Source: Robiginitalea sp. | GTDB lineage: Bacteria > Bacteroidota > Bacteroidia > Flavobacteriales > Flavobacteriaceae | DNA: 64,000 bases | Reading direction: 5' to 3' | Assembly: GCA_024642005.1 (NCBI GenBank) | Contig: JAHECA010000018.1 | Coordinates: forward strand, 1 to 64,000 | Shown: positions 56,366-64,000 of the stretch, piece by piece | How positions within the stretch are numbered: the stretch's first letter is position 1 | Layout: each line of letters starts with the position of its first letter | Program-made: the position numbers and the translations under genes | The notes under the pieces: generated by a model | Seen by the model: only the letters and a program-made list of their open reading frames with translations | Databases searched by the model: none | Told to the model about the DNA's origin: nothing

Positions 56366-56888
56366 AGTGCAGCCGGCTCACGGCGGGCCGGTTCCCGAAT
56401 AGGGTTACGATAAACAAGCTGCCGTTATCGCTGTCGTCCATAGGTGGGTAGCGCTCTTCCCCGATTAGCTTGTTCACCATCTCAGGGGTAGTGTTGCTGT
56501 GGCCTACCACCAGGACGTTTTTACCCTGGTTATCCTGTTTGAACCGCTCGATGTCAATCGTCTGCGGATCGTAGTATTGTACGGTGATGTCCTGCTTTAC
56601 GGCGGTAGGGGCGGCGGTCATGGAAGTACGCTCGTAATCCGTGGTGTAGATGGCATCCAGGGGCACCTCGTTTACTATTTCTGCCCAGTGCATGGCACGG
56701 CCCAGCCCTTTCTGGTTCAATTCGGGGTCCAGTGCCTCAGGGTCTGAGCGGTCTTTTTCGGCATGACGGATCAGGTAAAATGTAGTTATCTGAGGCGGAA
56801 GCTCTTCCTGTATGACCTTGTTGTCTTCCTGGCACCCCAGGTTTACCAGCAAGGCAATTCCCAAGATAAACGTGTGAATTTTTTTCAT
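56343..56888 (-). CDS. Histidine phosphatase family lipoprotein
   Basis: A 181-residue exported protein with a lipobox (LLVNLGCQED). The phosphatase motif is FYLIRHAEKDRSD (RHxEK variant of the RHG motif), with a second His in VLVVGHSNTTPEM. It matches SixA/phosphoglycerate-mutase-like phosphatases. It is predicted to be periplasmic or outer-membrane anchored; substrate unknown. Confidence 0.88.
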   Translation of the reverse strand: MKKIHTFILGIALLVNLGCQEDNKVIQEELPPQITTFYLIRHAEKDRSDPEALDPELNQKGLGRAMHWAEIVNEVPLDAIYTTDYERTSMTAAPTAVKQDITVQYYDPQTIDIERFKQDNQGKNVLVVGHSNTTPEMVNKLIGEERYPPMDDSDNGSLFIVTLFGNRPAVSRLHFSCNCPD

Positions 56889-56904
56889 AGTGAAGCGGTT
56901 TGCG

Positions 56905-56912
56905 TAACTTTG
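56905..56912 (+). promoter_or_regulatory. Candidate promoter of the PorP/SprF-SPOR gene
   Basis: TAACTTTG matches TAnnTTTG in the divergent region, giving a leader of about 65 bases to the ATG at 56984. Confidence 0.4.
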
Positions 56913-56923
56913 TCCCCTTGTGA

Positions 56924-56962
56924 GTATCTAACTGTATTTCAACAAAAATAGTATTTAGATAC
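56924..56962. repeat. 8-bp inverted repeat in a divergent intergenic region
   Basis: GTATCTAA at 56924-56931 and TTAGATAC at 56955-56962 are perfect reverse complements with a 23-base spacer that includes the minus-strand promoter box. The right arm recurs upstream of the tetR gene. An operator is possible. Confidence 0.5.
56943..56950 (-). promoter_or_regulatory. Candidate promoter of the histidine phosphatase gene
   Basis: Read on the minus strand, TATTTTTG matches TAnnTTTG and lies about 55 bases ahead of the ATG at 56888, inside the spacer of the inverted repeat. Confidence 0.45.
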
Positions 56963-56983
56963 CGGAAATATACGGGACGCTGT

Positions 56984-58570
56984 ATGGGAAAATGGATATT
57001 TGCGTGCATCGCCCTGCTGGTGGCCCGCCCCATGCTTTCCCAGCAGTCGACACTGCCACCCGATTTGCGTCAGCACAACCTGCTGGCCGTAAGTCCGCAT
57101 TTATTCAACCCTACCTTTTCCCTGGAGCAAAAAACCCGGCACGAGGTGGCGCTATGGTCGCGCTGGCAATGGCAGACCATTGACGGCAATCCGACCACGG
57201 TCCTTGCCGATTACACGGCCAATTTCGGACGCCTCGCCGCAGGAACCGGGTTCTTCCAGAATAACCTTTATCACTTCCAGCAAACCGGGTGGATGCTCCA
57301 CCTGGCATACCAGATCCCCATTAACGACAGGGCCCGGGTTAGCCTGGGGGCCAATTTCTTCGGTTATGTTCAGGAACTGTCCGACAACCGCCTGATCGTG
57401 GACGAACCTCTTTTGCCCTTTTTCGATGATACCCGCGATTTTATCTGGCGGCTCAACCCGGCCGTGCAATTCAGCTACGATCGTTTCGGTGTCTCCCTGG
57501 TCTTCGAAAACCTGCCAGACTACAGCTTCGACGCACGGGGCTCGGCCACGCGCTCGGGCGATAGAACGTTCATGGTCATGAGCGATTACACCTTCGACCT
57601 GGAATCGGGCAACGGTGCCACCCTGAGGCCCTTGCTGTATTTCAAGAAAATCCCGGGTTATGACAACCAGGTAGGCCTAACCGCCCTGTACGATACCGAC
57701 CGCTACTGGGTGCAGGGTGGGTACAACAGCTTTTACGGCCCTTCCCTTGGCGCCGGCGCGCGGTTGTTCGGTCGGCTTTCCCTGGGTGGCTTGCTCGAAT
57801 TCGGGGCCGCCAAAGACCCGAATGCCCTGAATACCACCTATGAGGTGTTTGCCTCGTATCGGTTCGGCGAAACGGACCGCCGCCAGAAAGTGGTGGGCTT
57901 CGAAGCCGCCGTGGAAGAAGAAATGAGGCAGGAAACCCAGCAGGCCGAGGCAGCCCGCCTGGCCCAGGAGAACGCCCGGCGCGACTCCCTGCAGACCGAA
58001 TTGGCCCTGCAGGAAGCGCGGCAACGTGATTCGCTCGACGCTGTTGCCCAGGCCACTGAAAAATCACGCAGGGAACAACGCCGGGAGGCTGCCCTGCTTG
58101 CTGCAGCGGCAGCGAAACAACGCGATTCCCTGACGGCCGCCGAACTGGCCGGCCAGCAGGCAGCGGCCGAGGCCAAACGCCGGGATTCTCTGGCAGCCGC
58201 CACCCGGGAGGCAGAACTCCTAGCGGCGCAAAGAAAGCGCGATTCCGTGGACGCTGCCCGTTTAGCCGTCTCGGAAGAGGAGGTAAAACCCCTGTCTGGT
58301 GAAGTGTATCAGGAGGTATCGGCCGAAGAAGGGCTCGAACCCGGCTTCTATCTGATAGCAAACGTATTCGGCACGCAGCGTTACCGCGATGCCTTCTTGC
58401 GTGAATTGCAGGGCAAGGGCCTCGATCCGGGTCATTTCTACAGGGCGGCCAACAAATTCAACTACGTGTACCTGAAGCGGTATGCCACCATGTCGGAAGC
58501 CCGTCGCGCCCGCGACAGCCATTTCGACGGCAAGTACGCCGGCGACCTGTGGATCTTCAGGGTGCGCTAA
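56984..58570 (+). CDS. PorP/SprF-type membrane protein with coiled-coil linker and SPOR-like domain
   Basis: A 528-residue protein. Signal peptide (to about 19), then a PorP/SprF beta-barrel region (about 22-295) with the HNLLAVSPHLFNPTF opening and FGYVQELSDN, SFYGPSLGAGARLFG segments typical of type IX secretion/gliding PorP proteins. Residues about 305-435 are a charged coiled coil with five RDS(L/V) repeats. The last 75 residues (GFYLIANVFGTQRYRDAF ... YVYLKRYATMSEARRA) resemble a SPOR peptidoglycan-binding domain. PorP/SprF members anchor T9SS components to the outer membrane; the added linker and SPOR domain suggests peptidoglycan attachment. Confidence 0.82.
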   Translation: MGKWIFACIALLVARPMLSQQSTLPPDLRQHNLLAVSPHLFNPTFSLEQKTRHEVALWSRWQWQTIDGNPTTVLADYTANFGRLAAGTGFFQNNLYHFQQTGWMLHLAYQIPINDRARVSLGANFFGYVQELSDNRLIVDEPLLPFFDDTRDFIWRLNPAVQFSYDRFGVSLVFENLPDYSFDARGSATRSGDRTFMVMSDYTFDLESGNGATLRPLLYFKKIPGYDNQVGLTALYDTDRYWVQGGYNSFYGPSLGAGARLFGRLSLGGLLEFGAAKDPNALNTTYEVFASYRFGETDRRQKVVGFEAAVEEEMRQETQQAEAARLAQENARRDSLQTELALQEARQRDSLDAVAQATEKSRREQRREAALLAAAAAKQRDSLTAAELAGQQAAAEAKRRDSLAAATREAELLAAQRKRDSVDAARLAVSEEEVKPLSGEVYQEVSAEEGLEPGFYLIANVFGTQRYRDAFLRELQGKGLDPGHFYRAANKFNYVYLKRYATMSEARRARDSHFDGKYAGDLWIFRVR

Positions 58571-58577
58571 GGCAACC

Positions 58578-59174
58578 TCAGTTTTTAATTTCCTTTTTGA
58601 GAAGCAGCTCCAGGTAGGCGATGGTGTTGAGCAGGTATTTCCGGTCAGACATGATGGTGGCCATGGCAACTGCCCCCTGAATCATGGTGTAAAACTGTCT
58701 GGCGAACTGCAGGGGGGGGACGGGCAGGCGGAATTCCCCCGAATTAGCACCTTTTTCGAGCACCAGGGCAATTTTGCCTTCCACAATGCGCGCGGTTTCC
58801 CGGGCTGCTGCCGCCAGGGTGCGGTGGTTGTACTGGGCGTCTATTCCCACGTTGAGTATCGGGCAGCCACCCATGTCGCGGGTAAAGGCGTCGTAATTCC
58901 GGTAGAAGTCGGTCAGGCGCATCAGGAGCTCGGTTGCGGTGCCGGGGCCTTCGGTTACCTGGTCCAAGGCTGCCAGCAGACGCTCGCTGTTGTGGCGAAA
59001 GGCAGCCAGGGCCAGGGCATCTTTGTTTTCGAAATTGCCGTATAAAGCGCCTTTGGTAAGCCCGGTTGCCTCGGTAAGGTCGCTCATGCTGGTTCCCACA
59101 TAGCCCTGGCGGTTGAAGATGGGAGCTACCGTTTCGATAATATAGGCAGTGGTGCGTTCGGCTTTGGTGGACAT
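58578..59174 (-). CDS. TetR/AcrR family transcriptional regulator
   Basis: A 198-residue regulator. The N-terminal helix-turn-helix (about 5-55) has the GYVGTSMSDLTEATGLTKGALYGNFENKDAL signature; residues 70-198 form the ligand-binding domain. The C8 run at 58712-58719 encodes part of VPPL in the C-terminal half. No efflux or transport gene is adjacent, so targets may lie elsewhere or in the PorP/phosphatase intergenic region, which shares a TTAGATAC motif with this gene's upstream region. Confidence 0.9.
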   Translation of the reverse strand: MSTKAERTTAYIIETVAPIFNRQGYVGTSMSDLTEATGLTKGALYGNFENKDALALAAFRHNSERLLAALDQVTEGPGTATELLMRLTDFYRNYDAFTRDMGGCPILNVGIDAQYNHRTLAAAARETARIVEGKIALVLEKGANSGEFRLPVPPLQFARQFYTMIQGAVAMATIMSDRKYLLNTIAYLELLLKKEIKN

Positions 59175-59230
59175 CGGCGGTAGTTTGGTGCGAATATAAA
59201 AACTTAGATACGGAATGGTATAAAAGTAGC

Positions 59231-59264
59231 GAAAATAAAAACCCCCGACCCTAGGGCCGGGGGT
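59231..59264 (-). terminator. Rho-independent terminator of clpB
   Basis: The C-rich/G-rich stem (ACCCCCG/CGGGGGT plus CCC/GGG around one mismatch) lies 23 bases past the clpB stop; read on the minus strand it is followed by TTTTATTTT. Confidence 0.88.
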
Positions 59265-59286
59265 GAGTTTCTATAAACGGTTGACC

Positions 59287-61887
59287 TTACTCGACCAATT
59301 CCCCCTGGTTCCTGAAAACCAGCTCGTCGTTGAAGCAATCGATCAGCACCACGCTCTCGGCATGGATTTTTCCACCGAGTATTTCCCTGGAGAGGTTGTT
59401 GAGCACCTCTTTCTGGATAAGCCGCTTGATGGGCCGGGCCCCGTAATGCGGGTCGTAGCCTTTTTCGGCCAGGTAGCCAATGGCTTCTGCGGTTGCATCG
59501 ATGGTGATGTGCTGGCTCGCCAGCATCTTTTTGACCTGATCGAGCTGCAGGCGTACCACCTCGCGGATGTCGTCCTTGCTCAGGGGGGTAAACATGATGA
59601 TGTCGTCGATCCGGTTGAGGAATTCGGGACGGATGGTCTTGCGCAACAGGCCGAGCACTTCCACCCGGGCCGCTTCGGTGGCGCTATAGATGTCTTCGGT
59701 CTCCTCGAATTTCTCCTGGATGATGTGACTGCCCATGTTACTGGTCATGATGATAATGGTGTTCTTGAAATCGGCCACCCTGCCCTTGTTGTCGGTCAGG
59801 CGTCCCTCGTCGAGCACCTGCAGCAAGATGTTGAAGGTATCGGGGTGGGCCTTCTCAATCTCGTCGAGCAAGATCACGGAATAGGGGCGTCGCCGCACCG
59901 CTTCGGTGAGCTGCCCGCCCTCGTCGTACCCCACATATCCGGGAGGGGCACCCACCAGCCGGCTAACGGCGTGCCGCTCCTGGTATTCGCTCATGTCGAT
60001 GCGCGTAATGGCATTTTCATCATCGAACAGGTATGAGGCCAGCGTTTTGGCCAACTCGGTTTTCCCGACCCCGGTACTGCCGAGGAAGAGGAAGGAACCG
60101 ATCGGCCGCTTCGGGTCATGCAGCCCCGCGCGGCTGCGCCGGATGGCATCCGAAACGGCCTGTATGGCTTCGTCCTGCCCGACTACCCGCTGATGGAGCA
60201 CCGCTTCGAGCCGCAGCAATTTCTCGCGTTCGCTCTGCAGCATTTTGCTCACGGGGATGCCGGTCCATTTGGCCACCACTTCCGCTATGTCTTCCTGGGT
60301 TACTTCTTCCTTGATCAGGGTGCCGCCTTCCTGCTGGCGCTCCAGTTCGCCCTGCAATTCTTCCAGTTGTTGCTGGGCCTCCTTGATTTTGCCGTACCGG
60401 AGTTCGGCCACCCTGCCGTAGTCGCCATTGCGTTCGGCCCGCTCGGCTTCCAACTTGAATTCCTCGATCTCATGCTTGGTGCGCTGTATGTTTTCGACTA
60501 CTGATTTTTCGCTTTCCCATTGGGCAAACAGCTCTTTGCGGTCTTCCTTCAGGTTGGCCAGGTCGGCGTTCAGGGCTTTGAGTTTTGCCTGGTCGTTTTC
60601 GCGCTTGATGGCTTCAATCTCGATTTCGAGCTGCATAATGCGCCGGTCGAGTACATCGAGGTCTTCGGGCTTGGAATTGATCTCCATACGCAGCTTCGAG
60701 GCGGCCTCGTCCATCAGGTCAATGGCCTTGTCGGGCAAAAACCGGTTGGTGATGTACCGCTGCGACAGCTCCACGGCCGCGATCACGGCTTCGTCTTTGA
60801 TGCGCACCTTGTGGTGGGTTTCGTATTTCTCTTTGAGCCCCCTTAAAATGGAGATGGCGCTTTCGGTGTCGGGCTCTTCCACGTTTACTTTCTGGAAGCG
60901 GCGCTCCAGGGCCTTGTCCTTTTCAAAATACTTCTGGTATTCATCGAGTGTGGTGGCCCCAATGGCCCGCAACTCTCCCCGGGCCAGGGCCGGCTTCAGT
61001 ATGTTGGCGGCGTCCATTGCGCCCTGCCCGCCCCCTGCGCCGACCAGGGTGTGGATCTCGTCTATAAAGAGCACGATATGACCATCAGAGGAGGTTACCT
61101 CCTTGATTACGGATTTGAGTCGTTCTTCGAATTCGCCCTTGTACTTGGCCCCGGCGATAAGGGCCCCCATATCGAGGGAGTAGAGTACCTTGTCTTTCAG
61201 GTTTTCAGGCACGTCGCCCTGCACGATCCGGTGGGCCAGGCCTTCGGCTATAGCGGTTTTACCGGTGCCGGGCTCGCCCACGAGCATGGGGTTGTTTTTG
61301 GTGCGGCGAGACAAGATTTGCAAGACGCGCCGTATTTCCTCGTCGCGCCCGATAACGGGGTCGAGCTTTCCCTGGTCGGCCAGTTCGTTCAGGTTGCGGG
61401 CGTATTTCCCGAGTGCCTGATAGGTTTCCTCGGCGCTCTGACTGGTAACCTTGCCGCCCTGTCGCAGCGATTCTATCGCTTTTTTGAGGTCGGCCTCGGT
61501 TACACCCTGGTCTTTCAAGATGCGGGCGACCTTTGATTTGGATGCCAGAATGGCCAGCAGCAGGTGTTCTATCGAGACGAATTCGTCTTCCATTTTCCGG
61601 GCAATGCTATTGGCCTCATTCAGCGTTTTGCCGGCTTCGGCAGAAAACATTAGATTGCCTCCCGTTACCTTGGGGAAGCTCTGGAGTTCCTTTTCGAGAA
61701 TCTGGCTTACCAACGAGGCATTCACCTGCAGTTTCTTGAGCAGGTAGGGCAAAACATTTTCGTCTACCTGTTCGATGGCCTTGTACAGGTGCTCGTTTTC
61801 AACTTGCTGATGCCCCATTTCCTGAGCCAGCTGTTGGGCCATTTGGATGGCCTCCTGTGATTTTATGGTAAAATTATTTATGTTCAT
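59287..61887 (-). CDS. clpB: ATP-dependent disaggregase ClpB
   Basis: An 866-residue Hsp100 protein. The N-domain covers about 1-145; NBD1 has Walker [16 protein letters not shown]; the M-domain coiled coil runs from about 400 to 525; NBD2 has [15 protein letters not shown] and the conserved [22 protein letters not shown]. It disaggregates heat-damaged proteins with DnaK. It is complete and monocistronic, flanked by its own terminator. A GACAGAATGACA element lies about 60 bases upstream. Confidence 0.97.
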   Translation of the reverse strand: MNINNFTIKSQEAIQMAQQLAQEMGHQQVENEHLYKAIEQVDENVLPYLLKKLQVNASLVSQILEKELQSFPKVTGGNLMFSAEAGKTLNEANSIARKMEDEFVSIEHLLLAILASKSKVARILKDQGVTEADLKKAIESLRQGGKVTSQSAEETYQALGKYARNLNELADQGKLDPVIGRDEEIRRVLQILSRRTKNNPMLVGEPGTGKTAIAEGLAHRIVQGDVPENLKDKVLYSLDMGALIAGAKYKGEFEERLKSVIKEVTSSDGHIVLFIDEIHTLVGAGGGQGAMDAANILKPALARGELRAIGATTLDEYQKYFEKDKALERRFQKVNVEEPDTESAISILRGLKEKYETHHKVRIKDEAVIAAVELSQRYITNRFLPDKAIDLMDEAASKLRMEINSKPEDLDVLDRRIMQLEIEIEAIKRENDQAKLKALNADLANLKEDRKELFAQWESEKSVVENIQRTKHEIEEFKLEAERAERNGDYGRVAELRYGKIKEAQQQLEELQGELERQQEGGTLIKEEVTQEDIAEVVAKWTGIPVSKMLQSEREKLLRLEAVLHQRVVGQDEAIQAVSDAIRRSRAGLHDPKRPIGSFLFLGSTGVGKTELAKTLASYLFDDENAITRIDMSEYQERHAVSRLVGAPPGYVGYDEGGQLTEAVRRRPYSVILLDEIEKAHPDTFNILLQVLDEGRLTDNKGRVADFKNTIIIMTSNMGSHIIQEKFEETEDIYSATEAARVEVLGLLRKTIRPEFLNRIDDIIMFTPLSKDDIREVVRLQLDQVKKMLASQHITIDATAEAIGYLAEKGYDPHYGARPIKRLIQKEVLNNLSREILGGKIHAESVVLIDCFNDELVFRNQGELVE

Positions 61888-62006
61888 ATTTTGTTTCTTT
61901 GCGGGTACGTCCAGCAGATGTCAAGAATCTTACCAAGGCGCAATACGAGACAGAATGACATAAAGAAAAGCGGGCATCAAGACAATTAGTCAGTCCTTAT
62001 CGAACG

Positions 62007-62408
62007 ATGAAAAAGTGGGTAAAAAACTGGTTCGGCACCTCCGATGGGGAGGCCGGGCAATCTGAATTTTCCTTTCCCTGGGTGGGCCTCACCGAGCCGG
62101 GTCAGCTCGAGCTGCTCGGGAGGGAAGACGGGGAAGGCCTGCAGGTGGTGTTCAAGCATTCCACCCGGTGCGGCCTGAGCACACTTATGCTCCGCCGCTT
62201 CGAGCAGGTCTGGCAGGCGGAAGGCCCCGATACGACTTTTTACCTGCTCGACCTGATACAGCATCAGGCGCTGTCTCAGGCCCTGTCTGAACAGGCACAA
62301 CTGCGGCACCAATCGCCCCAGGTACTGGTCTTCAGGGGCGGAAGGCTGGCGGGCTCGGCTTCCCACGGAGATATTTCGGGCCTGCGCCCGGCAGACTTCG
62401 GGAATTAA
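62007..62408 (+). CDS. YtxJ-like bacillithiol-system protein
   Basis: A 133-residue thioredoxin-fold protein. The motif FKHSTRCGLSTL near residue 49 corresponds to the KHSTRCxxS active-site motif of the YtxJ family, linked genomically to bacillithiol and proposed to remove bacillithiol from proteins. The single Cys is present. The rest of the thioredoxin-like fold includes FYLLDLIQHQALSQ and SPQVLVFRGGRLAGSASHG. It supports bacillithiol use by the organism. Confidence 0.88.
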   Translation: MKKWVKNWFGTSDGEAGQSEFSFPWVGLTEPGQLELLGREDGEGLQVVFKHSTRCGLSTLMLRRFEQVWQAEGPDTTFYLLDLIQHQALSQALSEQAQLRHQSPQVLVFRGGRLAGSASHGDISGLRPADFGN

Positions 62409-62409
62409 A

Positions 62410-62436
62410 AAACCCCGATCGTCCAGACCGGGGTTT
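62410..62436. terminator. Bidirectional terminator between YtxJ and lipoprotein genes
   Basis: The stem AAACCCCG/CGGGGTTT has an 11-base loop. It has T6 on the minus strand and a short T3 on the plus strand, in the gap between convergent genes. Confidence 0.85.
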
Positions 62437-62457
62437 CTCAATCTTCGGGCAATGGCC

Positions 62458-63645
62458 CTAATTAAAGCGTTGCTGGGTAAGGATGCTCTTCAGGCGGGCC
62501 TTCAGGTCTTCCCCGGCGTCATACACCATCTGTTCGTCTGAGGGAAAAGGCACGGCGGCCAGGTCGAGCTGAGCTACCAGGTCGTTTTCCAGAGCCCGTT
62601 TGTCGCCGTCGTAATTGGCGTAAACATGCTGGAACACAAACTGGCTGGCCAGCGGATACGAATTCACGGCTTGCTGTGAATGCAGGTCGATAAAATTCAC
62701 ATTGCCGTTTACGTGCACCGTCTTCTGCTGGGTAAACTGGTAAAAATTACAGCGAACCGTGCGAAACCGGTCTACCTCGATCTTGTTGCCCAGGCTGTCT
62801 TTTACCACATTGCCTTCGCGGTCGAGCAGGAACTCGGTGCCGTCTTTAACCTGGCGTTCCTTGATGATTTGTTTTTCACTCACCTGCTCGGGCGAAATAA
62901 CGATGTCGCGAAAAGCCACCTGCATTTCGTAATCGTAATCTACCGCATTAAGCGGGTTGGTATGGTATTCCGTCCACAGGTTGTTGAGCCCGTAGGTGTT
63001 GAAGTTCAGCAGGTCGGCTTCCAGGCGTTCGGGCACAATCTGCCGGGTGTCGTTAATCATGGTTACCATAACATAGTCGAGCCCTTTCTGACGGGCAGCC
63101 TCCATGAGTTGACGGGTGTCGGCATACCCGGGATTGATCTGCTCCAGGTATTCGAAGTCTTCATAGGCCTGGCGGTAATCGTGCTTGTTGGCCGCTTTTT
63201 TCATCAGCTGGCTGGCGTTGGCGTACAGGTATTCGGAAAGCTGTACTTTGGTCTCCAGTATTTCCCGATCGTAATTCCTGAACGAGAAGCGCGCGTCGCG
63301 ATTCTGCTCATAAATGGGAAGCGGGAGCAGGGGTTCGATACGCTGCTGGATGTCTTTCAGGTTATTGTATTTTTTATACACGGGCTCCAGGTTGGCCGGG
63401 TTGCCGTCTTGCTTTAAAAACACGATTTCCTGGTTTTCCCGGGCTGAATGTTTGGCAAAGGCCTCTTCGAGCAAGACCACGTAGGGTTGGTTTCCCTTGC
63501 GAGTCTTGTTGTCGGCCAGATTGTCGATGGCCCGGTAGATGGCTTGTTCATAATTGCCCGTGTTCAGGGCTTCCTGGGTCTTTTTGACGCCTCCGCAGGC
63601 AACGATTGCCACTGCGGCTAGACCGTAAAGTAGTGCCTTTTTCAT
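62458..63645 (-). CDS. Lipoprotein with TPR-like repeats, unknown function
   Basis: A 395-residue protein with a lipoprotein signal (AAVAIVACGGVKK). The N-terminal half has helical repeats (NTGNYEQAIYRAIDNLADN, QAYEDFEYLEQINPGYADTRQL) reminiscent of TPR modules. The C-terminal half is beta-rich (VDRFRTVRCNFYQFTQQKTVHVNGNVNFID). I do not recognise a named family. It is exported and probably outer-membrane anchored; no operon partner is apparent. Confidence 0.78.
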   Translation of the reverse strand: MKKALLYGLAAVAIVACGGVKKTQEALNTGNYEQAIYRAIDNLADNKTRKGNQPYVVLLEEAFAKHSARENQEIVFLKQDGNPANLEPVYKKYNNLKDIQQRIEPLLPLPIYEQNRDARFSFRNYDREILETKVQLSEYLYANASQLMKKAANKHDYRQAYEDFEYLEQINPGYADTRQLMEAARQKGLDYVMVTMINDTRQIVPERLEADLLNFNTYGLNNLWTEYHTNPLNAVDYDYEMQVAFRDIVISPEQVSEKQIIKERQVKDGTEFLLDREGNVVKDSLGNKIEVDRFRTVRCNFYQFTQQKTVHVNGNVNFIDLHSQQAVNSYPLASQFVFQHVYANYDGDKRALENDLVAQLDLAAVPFPSDEQMVYDAGEDLKARLKSILTQQRFN

Positions 63646-63769
63646 AATGGTTTGCTTTAGGGGTTTTGGGAAAGGGATTCAAGGCCCGTGCCAAAACCGA
63701 CCAGGTATAGAACGAAAATCGACGAAAGTTCGTATATAAAGGATCAGGGAACCCTTTTTCGGGCCCGCA

Positions 63770-64000
63770 TCAGAGTTTCAGGGCGGGCAGCAATTGGGAG
63801 CGCACTTCCCCGAAGCCGATGCGCAGGCCGTTTTTCTGACAGAACCCCCGAAGCACCACCGTGTCGTGGTCTTGAACGAAGGTACGTGTCTGTCCCCCTG
63901 GCAGTTGCAGGGGTTTTGTGCCGGCCCAGGAGAGTTCCAGCATGGAACCGTATGCGTCTGGGGTGGGCCCTGATATGGTGCCGGTACCCATAAGGTCGCC
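63770..64000 (-). CDS. fahA: Fumarylacetoacetase, C-terminal part (runs off the window)
   Basis: The final 76 codons of a gene extending beyond the right edge. The residues GDLMGTGTISGPTPDAYGSMLELSW and the ending GLRIGFGEVRSQLLP match the C-terminal catalytic domain of fumarylacetoacetase, which hydrolyses fumarylacetoacetate in tyrosine degradation. The stop lies at 63770. The upstream part and neighbouring pathway genes are not visible. Confidence 0.88.
   Translation of the reverse strand, partial: GDLMGTGTISGPTPDAYGSMLELSWAGTKPLQLPGGQTRTFVQDHDTVVLRGFCQKNGLRIGFGEVRSQLLPALKL

Overview
The window looks like a chromosomal segment of a GC-rich member of the Flavobacteriia (Bacteroidota). Reasons: genes are preceded by the Bacteroidota -7 box TAnnTTTG instead of Shine-Dalgarno/sigma70 signals; there are many lineage-typical families (PorP/SprF, DUF4835, DUF6048, DUF6452, DUF6503 and DUF6913 types, a split 5'-nucleotidase, a YtxJ-like bacillithiol protein); and gene orders such as bamD-rpoZ-coaBC-DUF4835-recN and dnaA-LMW phosphatase-RsmI-like are familiar from flavobacteria. 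The high GC content resembles Robiginitalea-like genomes, but the genus is inference only.

Layout. 1-5.6 kb: a TPR regulator-like membrane protein, an unrecognised membrane protein, an exported amidohydrolase and a hemolysin III protein. 5.6-11.3 kb: ThuA protein, ZIP transporter, a THUMP-type rRNA methyltransferase, and a minus operon rlmD-DUF6452-DUF6048. 11.5-18.2 kb: ornithine aminotransferase, rplS, trmD, a GNAT protein, a coiled-coil membrane protein, a long GAPDH and a Do/HtrA protease. 18.3-21.5 kb: dapF-GNAT-mltG and an exported transglycosylase-like protein. 21.5-27.9 kb: minus operons dnaA-phosphatase-RsmI-like and ribD-HAD-EamA-YigZ, with a thioesterase between them. 27.9-34 kb: GNAT-prmC-ligA-small ORF, then a sodium/solute symporter coupled to a myo-inositol oxygenase. 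34-37.2 kb: 5'-nucleotidase split into two exported proteins, then DUF6913-dapA. 37.3-43.2 kb: bamD-rpoZ-coaBC-DUF4835-recN and fabI. 43.3-48.2 kb: glycosyltransferase-YbbR-coaE followed by a two-component pair. 48.2-54.2 kb: a seven-gene minus directon (Gfo/Idh oxidoreductase, 3-hydroxyacyl-CoA dehydrogenase, YggS, DnaQ-like exonuclease fusion, potassium channel, miaA, gluconokinase). 54.4-64 kb: pcm, smpB, two lipoproteins, a PorP/SprF-SPOR fusion, tetR, clpB, a YtxJ-like protein, a large lipoprotein and the 3' end of a fumarylacetoacetase.

The segment is mostly core: replication and repair (DnaA, LigA, RecN), translation and RNA modification (TrmD, RlmD, MiaA, PrmC, SmpB, L19), envelope (BamD, MltG, PorP, DegQ) and cofactors (CoaBC, CoaE, RibD). 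No mobile element, prophage, CRISPR array, tRNA or rRNA gene was seen. Packing is very tight: most convergent gene pairs are separated by fewer than 50 bp, one overlaps, and only five clear hairpin-plus-T terminators were found. I found no convincing undescribed multi-gene system. The most interesting items are a transporter-coupled bacterial inositol oxygenase, a DnaQ exonuclease fused to an apparently dead GIY-YIG domain, a PorP/SprF-SPOR fusion, the split nucleotidase with two different export signals, several promoter boxes implying leaderless mRNAs, and inverted repeats ahead of dnaA and the two-component system.
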